From assembly GCA_002719955.1 (NCBI GenBank), contig PBFW01000037.1:1-64000 (forward strand): a DNA stretch of 64,000 bases, in the 5' to 3' direction. The notes below the pieces were generated by a model, which saw only the letters and a program-made list of their open reading frames with translations, searched no databases and had not been told where the DNA came from. Origin of the DNA: Deltaproteobacteria bacterium (lineage in GTDB: Bacteria > Myxococcota_A > UBA9160 > UBA4427). Each line of letters opens with the position of its first letter. Within the stretch, counting starts at the first letter, position 1. This document shows positions 25,473 to 34,427 of this stretch, piece by piece. A program made the position numbers and the translations under genes.

Positions 25473-26318
25473 TCACTCGAAGTCGTTCAGGGTCCAGTCG
25501 TAGTCGAAATACCGAATCGTGGCGTCACGACCTGATCCGCGGAGCCATTCGGCGTCCTCGTTCGAGACATGGGGCGCGATCGCCGAAAGCACGCCGCCCC
25601 GCGATCGGAAATCCTCCTCGAACCAATCGAAGATCGCGGAGAGCCGAATGCGGTGATTCGCCCGATCGATCGCGATCGCCTTTTCGGAACTGGCGAGCCA
25701 GACCCGCATCGCCGTGTTCAGCTCCTGGTCGAGGGCGTCTGCGTGAAATGGGGTGCGCGAAAGCGGCGGGCATGAGGTCGACGCGCAGACGATCGCGGCG
25801 TGGATCCGTGGCTCGTCCAGTTTGCGAAGGATCTCGTGTTCGATGAAGCCGAGGGAGATCTCCCGCCCCTCGATCGTCGCCACGGTCTTGTCCCAGACGG
25901 GGAAGAAGAATGAACCGATGTCGCGGATGCTCTCGACGGGGTAATGCTTCAGAACCAGGTCGATCGTGAGGATATTATAGGCATTGATCCAATAGGCGAT
26001 TCGCTCGTTTCGCGCGAGCTGGGACGGTTTTGCCCGACGTACCTGGAGTGTGAGTTGCTCCCAATCCGACGATTTCTTCAGACTCTCGTAGTTCACGCGG
26101 GTTCCGACGATGTCGGCGGCGGCGCGGGTATGGCCTTCCAGGATCCGCGCGAAGAGCGGGAGGTCGATCGGCGCGAGGTCCGCTTCGGTTTCTGCACGGA
26201 GCGGCCCGGGTCCACTGAAGGACACGAGGGCCAGGATCGTGATCGCTCGGAAGAGACGGCGAAGCGAATCTCGTCGGGGGGAGGGGGCGACTTCAGAGCG
26301 GGTGGGATGAGCGGTCAT
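25473..26318 (-). CDS. DUF547 domain secreted protein
   Basis: 281 residues from ATG 26318 (GGAG upstream; ATG 26342 possible). Signal peptide about 28-50 (FRAITILALVSFSGPGPLRA). Then the DUF547 signature: VNYESLKKSS, NERIAYWINAYNILTIDLVL, EHEILRKLDEPRIHAAIVCASTSCPPL and the final FDYDWTLND. The conserved Cys-x-x-x-Cys in CASTSC and the acidic residues suggest a metal or transglutaminase-like site, but the family is uncharacterised. Periplasmic. Its 3' end faces the previous lipoprotein gene. Confidence 0.9.
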   Translation of the reverse strand: MTAHPTRSEVAPSPRRDSLRRLFRAITILALVSFSGPGPLRAETEADLAPIDLPLFARILEGHTRAAADIVGTRVNYESLKKSSDWEQLTLQVRRAKPSQLARNERIAYWINAYNILTIDLVLKHYPVESIRDIGSFFFPVWDKTVATIEGREISLGFIEHEILRKLDEPRIHAAIVCASTSCPPLSRTPFHADALDQELNTAMRVWLASSEKAIAIDRANHRIRLSAIFDWFEEDFRSRGGVLSAIAPHVSNEDAEWLRGSGRDATIRYFDYDWTLNDFE

Positions 26319-26522
26319 CGGGACGGACTCCAGAAAGGGCATCGTCGTCACGTGGGCTTTCGAAGTGTCCACCCAGAGGAGTCTACGTCGGAAACGTCGA
26401 TCGGTTTCAGGTCGCTCCGGAGGCGAAGCGCTGCCGTCGGACCTGAGGCCTCGCCGGGGAATTGGCGCCATCCGCCCGCGCGGATATGCTCCGGTCGCCC
26501 GAGATTATAGGAGGAGGTCGAG

Positions 26523-26996
26523 GTGGGACGAAGTGCGCGTGTAGCCCGATGCATCGTGGTCCTTGGCGCGGTTCTGGGGGCCGCGCTTGGCTCCGGTTGT
26601 TCGGATGATTCAGCGCACGACGCCGGAAGCGCAGATGAGCCGACGTCGGAAGCGAATGCGCCCGTCTCTCCCCTCCCGTCTCCTCCCGCATCGATCCCGA
26701 CCCCGCCTTCGAAGAAACCGATGGTCGACGACCGGACGCCCGAGGAACTCGTGGAGGCGGGGCGCTCGGTCTACAACGCGAATTGCATTTCCTGCCACAG
26801 CATGAATCCGATTGCGGACGGCGCCCTTGGTCCGGCGGTCGCGGGCGCATCGATCAGCTTGCTCGAAGCGCGTGTCCTGCGCGGTGAATATCCGGAGGGC
26901 TATGTGCCAAAGAGGGATACCCGGGTGATGATTCCGCTACCCCATCTCGAAAGGAAGCTTCCTGAACTTGCGGTGTATCTCGATTCACTCGAATAA
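26523..26996 (+). CDS. Class I cytochrome c lipoprotein
   Basis: 157 residues from GTG 26523 with AGGAGG six bases upstream. Lipobox ALGSGC puts the mature start near residue 26. A Pro/Ser-rich linker leads to the cytochrome domain: VYNANCISCHSMNP (heme site CISCH) and a C-terminal VMIPLPHLERKLPELAVYL with Met as axial ligand. It carries a single c-type heme and is periplasmic, anchored to a membrane by lipid. Its neighbour across the shared terminator is the membrane domain of PuuD, whose full-length form ends in just such a cytochrome domain. Confidence 0.88.
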   Translation: MGRSARVARCIVVLGAVLGAALGSGCSDDSAHDAGSADEPTSEANAPVSPLPSPPASIPTPPSKKPMVDDRTPEELVEAGRSVYNANCISCHSMNPIADGALGPAVAGASISLLEARVLRGEYPEGYVPKRDTRVMIPLPHLERKLPELAVYLDSLE

Positions 26997-27022
26997 CACC
27001 CCATATAATCCATGAGTTCAAC

Positions 27023-27062
27023 GAAAAGAGCCCGTCCGGGATCTTCCGGGCGGGCTCTTTCG
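27023..27062. terminator. Bidirectional rho-independent terminator
   Basis: gaaaagagcccg-t-ccgg / ccgg-g-cgggctctttc: a GC stem flanked by A-rich and T-rich sides, so it can end transcription in both directions. It lies between the convergent cytochrome c and PuuD-like genes. Confidence 0.85.
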
Positions 27063-27100
27063 CGGTTTCTTGTCTCCGGCGTTCTCACCCGGATCGCGTT

Positions 27101-27811
27101 TTAGCTATTGACGAAGGCACCCACCAGATAGAGCGCCAGCCACAGGGCGAGTCCACTGTGGATCGTGCCCGAGACCGTCGTGAGCGGCTTCTGGGTCGCG
27201 GCTCCGGGGCCGATCAAGCCATTGATCTCGACGGCGAGGATGAGCGCGCCGGCAATCAGCCAATACGTCATGTCGTTGGTGCCCGAAAGGAATCCGGGCA
27301 GATTCGCTGCCGCGATCATGAAGAAGAGCATCGGAATCGAAAAGAGGGTGTTCGTCCGAGAGGCCATGCCCGCCTTGCCGCCGCGCGCGGCGGCTTCCGG
27401 AATGGGCTCGCCGCCCCCTGCCACCTGTTCAGCGTTCGCGATCACGACCTGTTGCGCGGGCCAGATCACGAACCAGACATTGGCCCACATGAGCGTTCCC
27501 ATCAGACCGCCCGTGAGGACCTTGGTCATGTAGCCGTCGGTCAGGGGGACGCCGAGGCCCATGAAGCGATAGCCCACGATCACCCACCCCGAGAGGAAGG
27601 TGAACATCGCTCCCCAGCGGAACCACCAGAGCGCGTTCGGCACGAGGCCTCGGGTCATCGCGCCCTTGGCCGTGCCGCCCAGTTCACTTCCAAAAAAGGG
27701 CGTCTGGATGAAGTTGAAGTAGTAGAGGACACCGATCCAGGTGACCCCGGCGAATACGTGCATCCAGCGGAGCAGGACTTCGATTCCGTTTCCGGACGTA
27801 ATGAGATCCAT
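27101..27811 (-). CDS. Urate hydroxylase PuuD-like membrane protein (urate_ox_N domain only)
   Basis: 236 residues from ATG 27811 (AAGGAAAT upstream). Six to seven hydrophobic segments. WMHVFAGVTWIGVLYYFNF and WFRWGAMFTFLSGWVIVGYR and the late TYWLIAGALILAVEINGL match the membrane part of PuuD (DUF989/urate_ox_N). In PuuD this part is fused to a cytochrome c; here it stands alone with the cytochrome c lipoprotein gene facing it 100 bases away. Electron transfer between the two products is inference. Many solo urate_ox_N proteins may not act on urate. Confidence 0.85.
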   Translation of the reverse strand: MDLITSGNGIEVLLRWMHVFAGVTWIGVLYYFNFIQTPFFGSELGGTAKGAMTRGLVPNALWWFRWGAMFTFLSGWVIVGYRFMGLGVPLTDGYMTKVLTGGLMGTLMWANVWFVIWPAQQVVIANAEQVAGGGEPIPEAAARGGKAGMASRTNTLFSIPMLFFMIAAANLPGFLSGTNDMTYWLIAGALILAVEINGLIGPGAATQKPLTTVSGTIHSGLALWLALYLVGAFVNS

Positions 27812-28231
27812 GGGCGATTTCCTTGATTCGTTGATCGGGGTCGGCCCCGCGGAGGAGGGTTCCACGTTCCGCCGGCCAGGCGAAACATGCTCCGGAAATT
27901 CTCCGGAGGCAAAGTCGAACGTGCGCCATTCTATTCTGGCCCGCGAGCGGAATCTAGGGGGATTTCAAGATCCGGTGTGGATTCCCCGGGTCTACCGAAA
28001 TGAGCGTAGAGGTGAAAATAACCCGTAGCGTCATGCCGGGGCGCCACATAGAGGCTCGATCGAGGGGGGCAGGCGAATCGCCACGATCGCCTATTCTCCC
28101 GCGCTCGTCGGCGATGGGGTCGACAAATGTGCTCGCCCCAGAAAAGATGGGGTTCGGAATCGGGCAAGGCCTAGCCGAGATTGGGCAGGAAGGGTCGGCG
28201 AACGGGTTTCGTCGAAAAAGAGGTTGGTCGG

Positions 28232-30277
28232 ATGGAGCGGCGGCAGATCCTGGTGACGAGCGCATTGCCTTATGTGAACGCGGGCATCCACCTCGGACAT
28301 ATGGTCGAGCATCTCCAAACCGACTTCTGGGTGGGCTTTCAGCGTCTGCGGGGTCACGATGTTCGTTATTTCTGTGGAGACGACACCCACGGGACCGGCA
28401 CCATGCTGCGGGCTCAGCGCGAAGGCCGAGAGCCCGAGGCGCTGCTGGAGGATATGAGGGCCGAGCATATTGCCGACCTCAGCGGCTTTGGTGTTTCCCA
28501 CGACCATTATGGCAGTACTCATTCACCGGAGAACGAAGCGCTCGTCGCGGAGTTCTGGGCTGCGCTCCGCGCCGAGGGCCACATCGCTGAGCGTGAAGTC
28601 ACGCAACTCTTTGACCCCGAAGCCGGGATTTTCCTGGCGGATCGTTTCGTGCTCGGCGGCTGCCCGCGTTGTCAGGCGCCGGACCAATACGGCGACAATT
28701 GCGAAGTTTGTGGGGCCACCTACGAGCCCTCGGATCTGATTGCACCGAAGAGTTCGATCACCGGAGCCATTCCAGAGGAACGGAGTCATCCCCACCTCTT
28801 CGTGAAGCTCGAATCGTTTCACGATTTTCTCGACGAGTGGACCCAGACGCCGGGGCGGGTTCCGCCGGAGACGGCGAATTGGCTGAAGGCGACGTTTCTT
28901 TCGGAGCCCCTCAGGGATTGGGATATCTCTCGCGCCGCGCCCTATTTCGGTTTCGAAATTCCGGATGCGCCGGGCAACTTTTTCTATGTCTGGCTCGACG
29001 CGCCCGTCGGCTATATCGCAACGACGAAACAATGGTGCGACGCGAATGGAGCCAGGCTCGAGGATTGGTGGTGCAATCCCGAAAGTGAGATCCATCATTT
29101 CATCGGTAAGGACATCGCCTATTTCCATACGCTCTTCTGGCCGGCGATGCTGAGTGCGGTCGACTATCAGCTTCCGTCCGCCGTTCACGTCCACGGCTTT
29201 CTGACCGTGAACGGCGAAAAGATGAGTAAGCGCAAGGGGACCTATATCCTCGCGCGAACCTATCTCGATCATCTATCCCCCGAGTACCTCCGGTATTATT
29301 ATGCGAGCAAGTTGTCCGCGAAGGTCGACGATATCGATCTCAACTTCGAAGAGTTCATCCAGAAGGTGAATTCGGATCTCGTCGGCAAGGTCGTGAATCT
29401 CGCGAGCCGGACGGCGCGCTTCATGAAGGGAGAGGCGCTTCCCGAATATCCCGTCGAGACGGACGGAGGGCTCTTCGCGGCCGGGGCGGCTGCCGGGGAC
29501 GAAATCGCTGCTGCCTACGAGGCACGCGATTCGAATAGAGCGATGCGTCTGGTGATGGCGCTGGCGGATCGGGCCAATGAGTTCGTGGAATCGCGCGAGC
29601 CCTGGAACCTCAAGAAGGACGAGTCCAAGCAAGACGAGCTCCGCGAGGTCTGTGCCATCGCGCTCAATCTATTCAGACAGATCACGATCTACCTTGCACC
29701 CGTTCTGCCGCGATTTGCGCGGGAGTCCGCACGCCTGCTCTCGATCGACACGCCGACGAGTTGGCAAGACGCCGCGACGCCGGTCGCAGGCCACGAAGTG
29801 GTGAAGTTCAAGCACTTGATGGAACGGGTCGATCCCGAGAAGGTGACGACAATGATCGAAGCGAGTCGCGAGTCGACGGAGGCCTCGGAGGTGGAAGCGG
29901 CGGTGACCGGGAATTCGCCCGAGGCCCTCGCCGGTGAACCCATCGAAGCGGAATGTACGATCGACGATTTCACGAAGGTCGACCTTCGCGTGGCCGAGAT
30001 CATCGAAGCGAAGGCGGTCCCGAAGGCGAATAAGCTGCTCGAGCTGACGCTTTCCCTCGGCGGGAACGAGCGGCGCACGGTTTTTGCGGGGATCAAGAAG
30101 GCGTATGAACCCGAGCGCCTCGTCGGCCGGTTCACGGTCGTCGTCGCGAACCTTGCTCCGAGAAAGATGAAATTCGGATTGAGCGAGGGGATGGTGTTGG
30201 CAGCGGGGCCGGGCGATTCCGAACTCTTCATTCTCTCCCCGGATTCGGGTGCGAAGGCCGGAGAACGGATTCGTTAG
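28232..30277 (+). CDS. metG: Methionyl-tRNA synthetase
   Basis: 681 residues from ATG 28232 (GAGG upstream). Class I aminoacyl-tRNA synthetase. HIGH-type HLGH at about 20, zinc knuckle CPRCQ...CEVC at 145-160, [16 protein letters not shown], and KMSKRKG as the KMSKS loop. A C-terminal tRNA-binding/dimerisation domain ([14 protein letters not shown] to the end) is fused, as in the E. coli-type enzyme. Length is normal. Essential for translation initiation and elongation. The PPOX gene follows by 29 bases. Confidence 0.98.
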   Translation: MERRQILVTSALPYVNAGIHLGHMVEHLQTDFWVGFQRLRGHDVRYFCGDDTHGTGTMLRAQREGREPEALLEDMRAEHIADLSGFGVSHDHYGSTHSPENEALVAEFWAALRAEGHIAEREVTQLFDPEAGIFLADRFVLGGCPRCQAPDQYGDNCEVCGATYEPSDLIAPKSSITGAIPEERSHPHLFVKLESFHDFLDEWTQTPGRVPPETANWLKATFLSEPLRDWDISRAAPYFGFEIPDAPGNFFYVWLDAPVGYIATTKQWCDANGARLEDWWCNPESEIHHFIGKDIAYFHTLFWPAMLSAVDYQLPSAVHVHGFLTVNGEKMSKRKGTYILARTYLDHLSPEYLRYYYASKLSAKVDDIDLNFEEFIQKVNSDLVGKVVNLASRTARFMKGEALPEYPVETDGGLFAAGAAAGDEIAAAYEARDSNRAMRLVMALADRANEFVESREPWNLKKDESKQDELREVCAIALNLFRQITIYLAPVLPRFARESARLLSIDTPTSWQDAATPVAGHEVVKFKHLMERVDPEKVTTMIEASRESTEASEVEAAVTGNSPEALAGEPIEAECTIDDFTKVDLRVAEIIEAKAVPKANKLLELTLSLGGNERRTVFAGIKKAYEPERLVGRFTVVVANLAPRKMKFGLSEGMVLAAGPGDSELFILSPDSGAKAGERIR

Positions 30278-30306
30278 TTTTTGTATTCACGCCCCGGAGA
30301 TGATTC

Positions 30307-30849
30307 ATGTCAGAGCAATTCGACCAACTGAGCGAGGAACACCAGAGTTTCATCGAGCGGCAGAAGGTGTTCTTCGTTGCGACGGCGGCGAGGGAAGGTC
30401 GGCCGAACCTCTCGCCCAAGGGCGGGCCGAGTGTCGTCGTGCTCGCCCCGAAGAAGCTTCTCTGGCTGAACCTCACAGGCAGCGGGAACGAGACGGCAGC
30501 GCACCTGATCGACTCGAATCGCATCACGCTGATGTGGTGTGCCTTCGAGGGACCGCCGCTGATCCTGCGTGCCTTTGGCTCGGCGCGGGCGATCTATCCC
30601 GAGCAGGCCGAATGGGAGAATGTTGCAGCGCGTCTTCCCGCGGCCGTCGGAGCCCGCCAATATTTCTCGATCGATGTGGATCTCGTCCAGACTTCCTGCG
30701 GCTATTCGGTTCCCTTGATGGATTACCGGGAGGATCGGACGGCGCTCACGAAATGGGCCGAGAAGAAGGGCGCCCAGGGGTTGCGCGACTACTGGTCCGA
30801 GAGGAACGCCGAGAGTATCGACGGATTACCGACGAAAGCGCCGATCTAG
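30307..30849 (+). CDS. Pyridoxamine 5'-phosphate oxidase (PPOX) family protein
   Basis: 180 residues. QKVFFVATAAREGRPNLSPKGG is the flavin-binding opening of the PPOX split barrel, followed by LLWLNLTGSGNETAAHL and a C-terminal YFSIDVDLVQTSCGYSVP. The latter phrase marks the clade of general FMN-binding stress proteins rather than true PdxH. ATG 30307 (cggagatgattc upstream). It lies just downstream of metG in the same direction, but link to tRNA charging is unlikely. A cytoplasmic FMN or F420 oxidoreductase of unknown substrate. Confidence 0.88.
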   Translation: MSEQFDQLSEEHQSFIERQKVFFVATAAREGRPNLSPKGGPSVVVLAPKKLLWLNLTGSGNETAAHLIDSNRITLMWCAFEGPPLILRAFGSARAIYPEQAEWENVAARLPAAVGARQYFSIDVDLVQTSCGYSVPLMDYREDRTALTKWAEKKGAQGLRDYWSERNAESIDGLPTKAPI

Positions 30850-30871
30850 GCTTTCCGCTGGCACCCGGCTT

Positions 30872-31129
30872 CTAGCAGGCTGAGGAAAAACCCTGTGTTT
30901 CATGGTAGAAGGTGAGGCGGGGGCATTGACTACGACGCGCAGAACTTTGTCGATGCGTGTCGATCCCTCGCGGTCACGCCCCACGTGGCGCAGAACACGT
31001 CGAACCGGATGCGCACGGTGTGTCACCGAGGTCGGGAGAAGGTTGACTGGGTGTTCACGTTCACGGCGGCGGCGTACCACCTTGTGCGCCTGGCAAGGCA
31101 GATATCGGCGTTCTTCCGCGGCCTGCTAG
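30872..31129. mobile_element. Internally deleted IS5-type element with terminal repeats and CTAG target duplication
   Basis: Ends are imperfect inverted repeats: caggctgaggaaaaac (30876 on) and, on the other strand, caggccgcggaagaac (from 31125). Each is flanked by CTAG (30872-30875 and 31126-31129), the four-base target typical of IS5-group elements. Inside, one frame reads YDAQNFVDACRSLAVTPH and VAQNTSNR, then EKVDWVFTFTAAAYHLVRLA: two pieces of the DDE transposase C-terminal half joined after deletion. Only about 250 of the usual >1,000 bp remain, so it cannot move by itself. Confidence 0.85.
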
Positions 31130-32226
31130 CGCCGGAGCCCGAGATTCAGGATCCGCTGGATCAGAATCTCGTAAGAGATGCCCGCTTTCGCGGCGGCATG
31201 GGCCAGTTCCTCGTAATTTGCGAGTTCGGGGTTCGGATTGGCCTCCAGGAAATAGAGCTTGCCGTCGTTCGAGAGGCGATAGTCGATTCGCGCGTAGCCC
31301 TCGAGTGAGAGCATGCGATAGATCCGCTTGCTGACGCGTTCGAGCGAGCTGGCGACGCCTTCGGGTAGATTTTTCGCGCCCGCGATCCGCACACCATGCT
31401 TCTTCTGGTAGTGGATATTATGTTTGAGGCTCTCAGTTGCGACCAGGTCTTCACCGGGTTCGAGTTCGTCTACGATCAGCTCGCGGGGGGGGAGCGCGAC
31501 GAGGCGGTCATTGCCGATGACGCCCACGTAGATTTCTCGGCCGGGGATGAACTCTTCGACGATCGCATCCGTTCCGATCCGTTCATGGATGAACTGCACC
31601 CGCGCTTCCAGGGCCGTGTCATCACGGACGATCGAGGCCTTCGAGATTCCCATGGAGGCCTCTTCGACGAGTGATTTCACGATCAGCGGGAAATTCACGT
31701 TTTTCAATCGTCGGACGCGGCGCTTCTTTCGGACCGTGAAGAAGCGCGGGACGGTGATCCGGTGGTACATCGCGACTTTTTTTGAGAGCGCCTTGTCTCG
31801 GGCGAGAACGAGGCCCCGAGGATTGTTGCCCGTATAGGGCACCCGCAGGAGTTCGAGCAGGGCGACGACGTGTTGGTCGTAGATCGCCTCCCCTTGGAAC
31901 TCGTCGAGCAGGTTGAAGACGATGTCGGGTTTCCACTCGTCGACGGCCTGCCGGATCGGTGCGACCGCGTCACGTACGCCGAGGGGGCGCGCCTCGTGTC
32001 CGAGCGTCTTCAGCGCCTGGAGGATATCGCTTTCGGTCTTGATGCGATGGAACTCGCCTTCGGAGAGGGATTCGATGTTCTCCGGGGGGACGAGATCCTC
32101 GTGCATGAGGGCGAGCACGCGAAGCTTCTTGCGGTGTGCTCGCCGCTGTCGGCGTGTCGTCTTGACCGCGGGAGTCGAGTCACTCGCTTTCGCGGAGGAT
32201 TTCTCGATATTCCTGTCGGCCGTCAT
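31126..32226 (-). CDS. ATP-grasp ligase (D-Ala-D-Ala ligase-like)
   Basis: 366 residues from ATG 32226, overlapping the upstream stop as ATGA. N-terminal lobe RVLALMHEDLVPP...DIVFNLLDEFQG, central ATP-grasp VPYTGNNPRGLVLARDKALS, FPLIVKSLVEEASMGIS (lysines for ATP), VEEFIPGREIYVGVIG and the metal-binding YARIDYRLSNDGKLYFLEANPNPEL (Asp, Glu, Asn). It joins a carboxylate to an amine with ATP; the substrate is not D-Ala by necessity. A 35-residue basic leader precedes the domain. The stop TAG is part of the CTAG target of the IS remnant. It forms a coupled pair with the metallopeptidase upstream. Confidence 0.88.
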   Translation of the reverse strand: MTADRNIEKSSAKASDSTPAVKTTRRQRRAHRKKLRVLALMHEDLVPPENIESLSEGEFHRIKTESDILQALKTLGHEARPLGVRDAVAPIRQAVDEWKPDIVFNLLDEFQGEAIYDQHVVALLELLRVPYTGNNPRGLVLARDKALSKKVAMYHRITVPRFFTVRKKRRVRRLKNVNFPLIVKSLVEEASMGISKASIVRDDTALEARVQFIHERIGTDAIVEEFIPGREIYVGVIGNDRLVALPPRELIVDELEPGEDLVATESLKHNIHYQKKHGVRIAGAKNLPEGVASSLERVSKRIYRMLSLEGYARIDYRLSNDGKLYFLEANPNPELANYEELAHAAAKAGISYEILIQRILNLGLRR

Positions 32227-33245
32227 AGGGCGTGCCAATCCTTGCCTCGGTAGACGAACTCCGCGCTTCGAGCAGCGAGGAGGATTGCGAAATCGATCAC
32301 GAGCTGTCGTTGGCGACCGACGGCCCGAAGCTTGAGCTCCCGGGAACGCGCGATCATTTCACCGAGTACGGAATCGAGCGCGAGTTCGTGTTTGCCTGTC
32401 GAGCGGGCGACCATTTGTCGGATCTCGGCTCGATGCTTGCGCAGGAAGGTCGCCGCTGCCGGGGAACGGCTCGTACTCTCCTCGATCGGAGTAAAAAAGC
32501 GCAAGAGGTCCTGGTCGTAGGCGCGTGAGGCGAGCACGTGATAGCGATCGCGCTTGGCTCGGTAATGCTCGCCAAGGGTCGTCTTCAGACGATGGACCGG
32601 GTCTGGGCGAGCCCGCGATCGAATGGGCGGTTGTTTGCCGGCGATCTCGTGCATCAGCTGATCGACGTAGCGAAGCTTTCGCAGTGCCGGCCAGCCCTGA
32701 AATTTGCGGCGCCAGCGCGAGCCCGGGGTGAGCCATACGGCGAAGGTCTCTGCAAAATCTTCGTCGGGGTGGCTCTGGGCATACCAGTGCGGCAGGTGCA
32801 CGACATATCGTCGACTGCCGGGATTCGGCTGGTAGTAGTCTGGGTAGGGCTCCGTCGAAGAGCCAAAGAATTCGCGCCATTTCTTGCGGCGGTGGAGGCG
32901 GAAGGCATGTTGGATCGCGTGGCCCGCTTCGTGGCGGAGGAGGCGGAGGCATTCCGTGTAGGTGCCGCCTTCCACCTCGAGGATCTGGGCCCGTTCGAGG
33001 CGCTTCAACCGAGGATGGGCCAGATAGAAGGGGATCGCGATTCCGGGCACACCCTCGGGCGAGAACCATTCCTCCGAGAGCCAACAATGGGGTTGGACAC
33101 GCAGGTTGCGCGCTCGGAGTTCGTCATGGAGCCGTTCGATGGGTGATTCGAGCCAGGTTCCGTCGAGGCTGAGGCCGAGGTCGCAGAGCCGCCACTCCAG
33201 GAGATCTTGGTTCGTACATTTTTCCCAGGCCCGGGCGCGCGGCAT
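32223..33245 (-). CDS. Putative zinc metallopeptidase (HEAGH type)
   Basis: 340 residues. The helix CLRLLRHEAGHAIQHAFRLH has the zinc motif HEAGH (105-109); the third ligand is probably in HPDEDFAETFAVWLTPG (159-175). The overall pattern resembles the 'putative zinc-binding metallopeptidase' family. No signal peptide, so cytoplasmic. Its stop overlaps the start of the ATP-grasp ligase (ATGA), showing the two are translated together. Together they could build and trim a peptide or modify a protein tail; this is inference. The start ATG 33245 lies in an ordinary context. Confidence 0.82.
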   Translation of the reverse strand: MPRARAWEKCTNQDLLEWRLCDLGLSLDGTWLESPIERLHDELRARNLRVQPHCWLSEEWFSPEGVPGIAIPFYLAHPRLKRLERAQILEVEGGTYTECLRLLRHEAGHAIQHAFRLHRRKKWREFFGSSTEPYPDYYQPNPGSRRYVVHLPHWYAQSHPDEDFAETFAVWLTPGSRWRRKFQGWPALRKLRYVDQLMHEIAGKQPPIRSRARPDPVHRLKTTLGEHYRAKRDRYHVLASRAYDQDLLRFFTPIEESTSRSPAAATFLRKHRAEIRQMVARSTGKHELALDSVLGEMIARSRELKLRAVGRQRQLVIDFAILLAARSAEFVYRGKDWHAL

Positions 33246-33367
33246 GGCGGGATTCTATCCCAGTAAACTGATTTGCGAGCGCCTAAAAGACCGTCGTCGC
33301 GAAGGACGAGGAAGGGGTGATCTCTGGATTCCGATCGCGACCGAGGGGCGGGTTTGGCATGGAGGAT

Positions 33368-34346
33368 ATGACGAAGATCTCGATTGGCGTGCCGCCGGGC
33401 CCAGGTTGTCGAACTCGCGGTGCGTGCCGAGTAACTCGGCTATGATCGGGCCTGGATGTACGACTCGGCTGCGCTCTACGAGGATATCTGGATCCATATC
33501 GCCCGGGCCGCAGAAGCGACTGAGCGGATCGGGATCGGAACGGCCGTCCTCGTGCCGAATCTGCGTCATGTCATGACGACCGCACCGGCGATCGCAACGA
33601 TCGATCGCATCGCGCCAGGACGGCTGGTCTGCGCGATAGAAACCGGATATACCGCTCGTCGAGTCCTCCGGCAGAACGCGCTCACCTGGAAATTCATGCG
33701 AGCCCATATCGAGCAGCTTCGCGCGCTGCTGCGGGGTGATGTGGATGGGCGCGCCTGTCAGATGATCCATCGCCCGGAACTCGCGAAGGCCCGCCCGATC
33801 GATGTGCCGATCCTGATTTCGGCCTTCGGACCGAAGGGGAGGTCGATTGCGCGCGAGATTGCGGATGGCTGGATGGGGATGACGCCACCGCCAGAGGCCT
33901 TCGATTGGGCCGAGCAGTGGGTGCGCGGAACGGTTCTCGAACGAGGGGAGTCCCCGTCTGCATCCCGCGTGGTCGACGACGTCGGCGCCTGGCTGGTCGG
34001 TGCCTATCATCTGACCGGGAAGTCGCCCCGGAAAACCTGCCTGCGATTCCCGGTGGTGCCGATTGGGTCGCGCAAATCGAGACCGAGCGAGAGGAACGAG
34101 AGCGCCACCTCGCCGTCCACTACGGTCATTGTACCCACTTGTCTACAGCGGACCGGAAGGCGATCGCCACATTCGGAGACGAAATCCCCTGGCACGGTTG
34201 GGTGGGTGAAGTCGAGGACTTGCGCAAACGCGCGGAAGAATCCGCCGCGGCGGACACGACCGAGATCCTTATATACCCCGGCCGGCGATCATCTCCTGCG
34301 TCAGGCCGAAACCTTCTATCGCGCCGTCGAGTCCGTTCAGGGCTGA
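33368..34346 (+). pseudogene. Broken LLM-class (luciferase-like) flavin-dependent oxidoreductase
   Basis: ATG 33368 (GGAGG upstream) begins MTKISIGVPPGP; a frameshift near 33405 is needed for VVELAVRAE, then an in-frame TAA at 33432-33434, then LGYDRAWMYDSAALYEDIW and RIGIGTAVLVPNLRHVM. The body runs in one frame to about 34040 and then shifts to ENLPAIPGGADWVAQIETE, and shifts back near 34275 to GDHLLRQAETFYRAVE. At least four lesions. The parent was a TIM-barrel LLM monooxygenase of the F420 or FMN type. It stands next to a DUF7064-like gene. Confidence 0.85.
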
Positions 34347-34427
34347 TCCTCCGATTCGCCCTCCGATGCATCCTTCCCACCCCCCTTTCACTATTCCCGA
34401 GCCCGAGCCCGATCACGAGGAGCCGCC

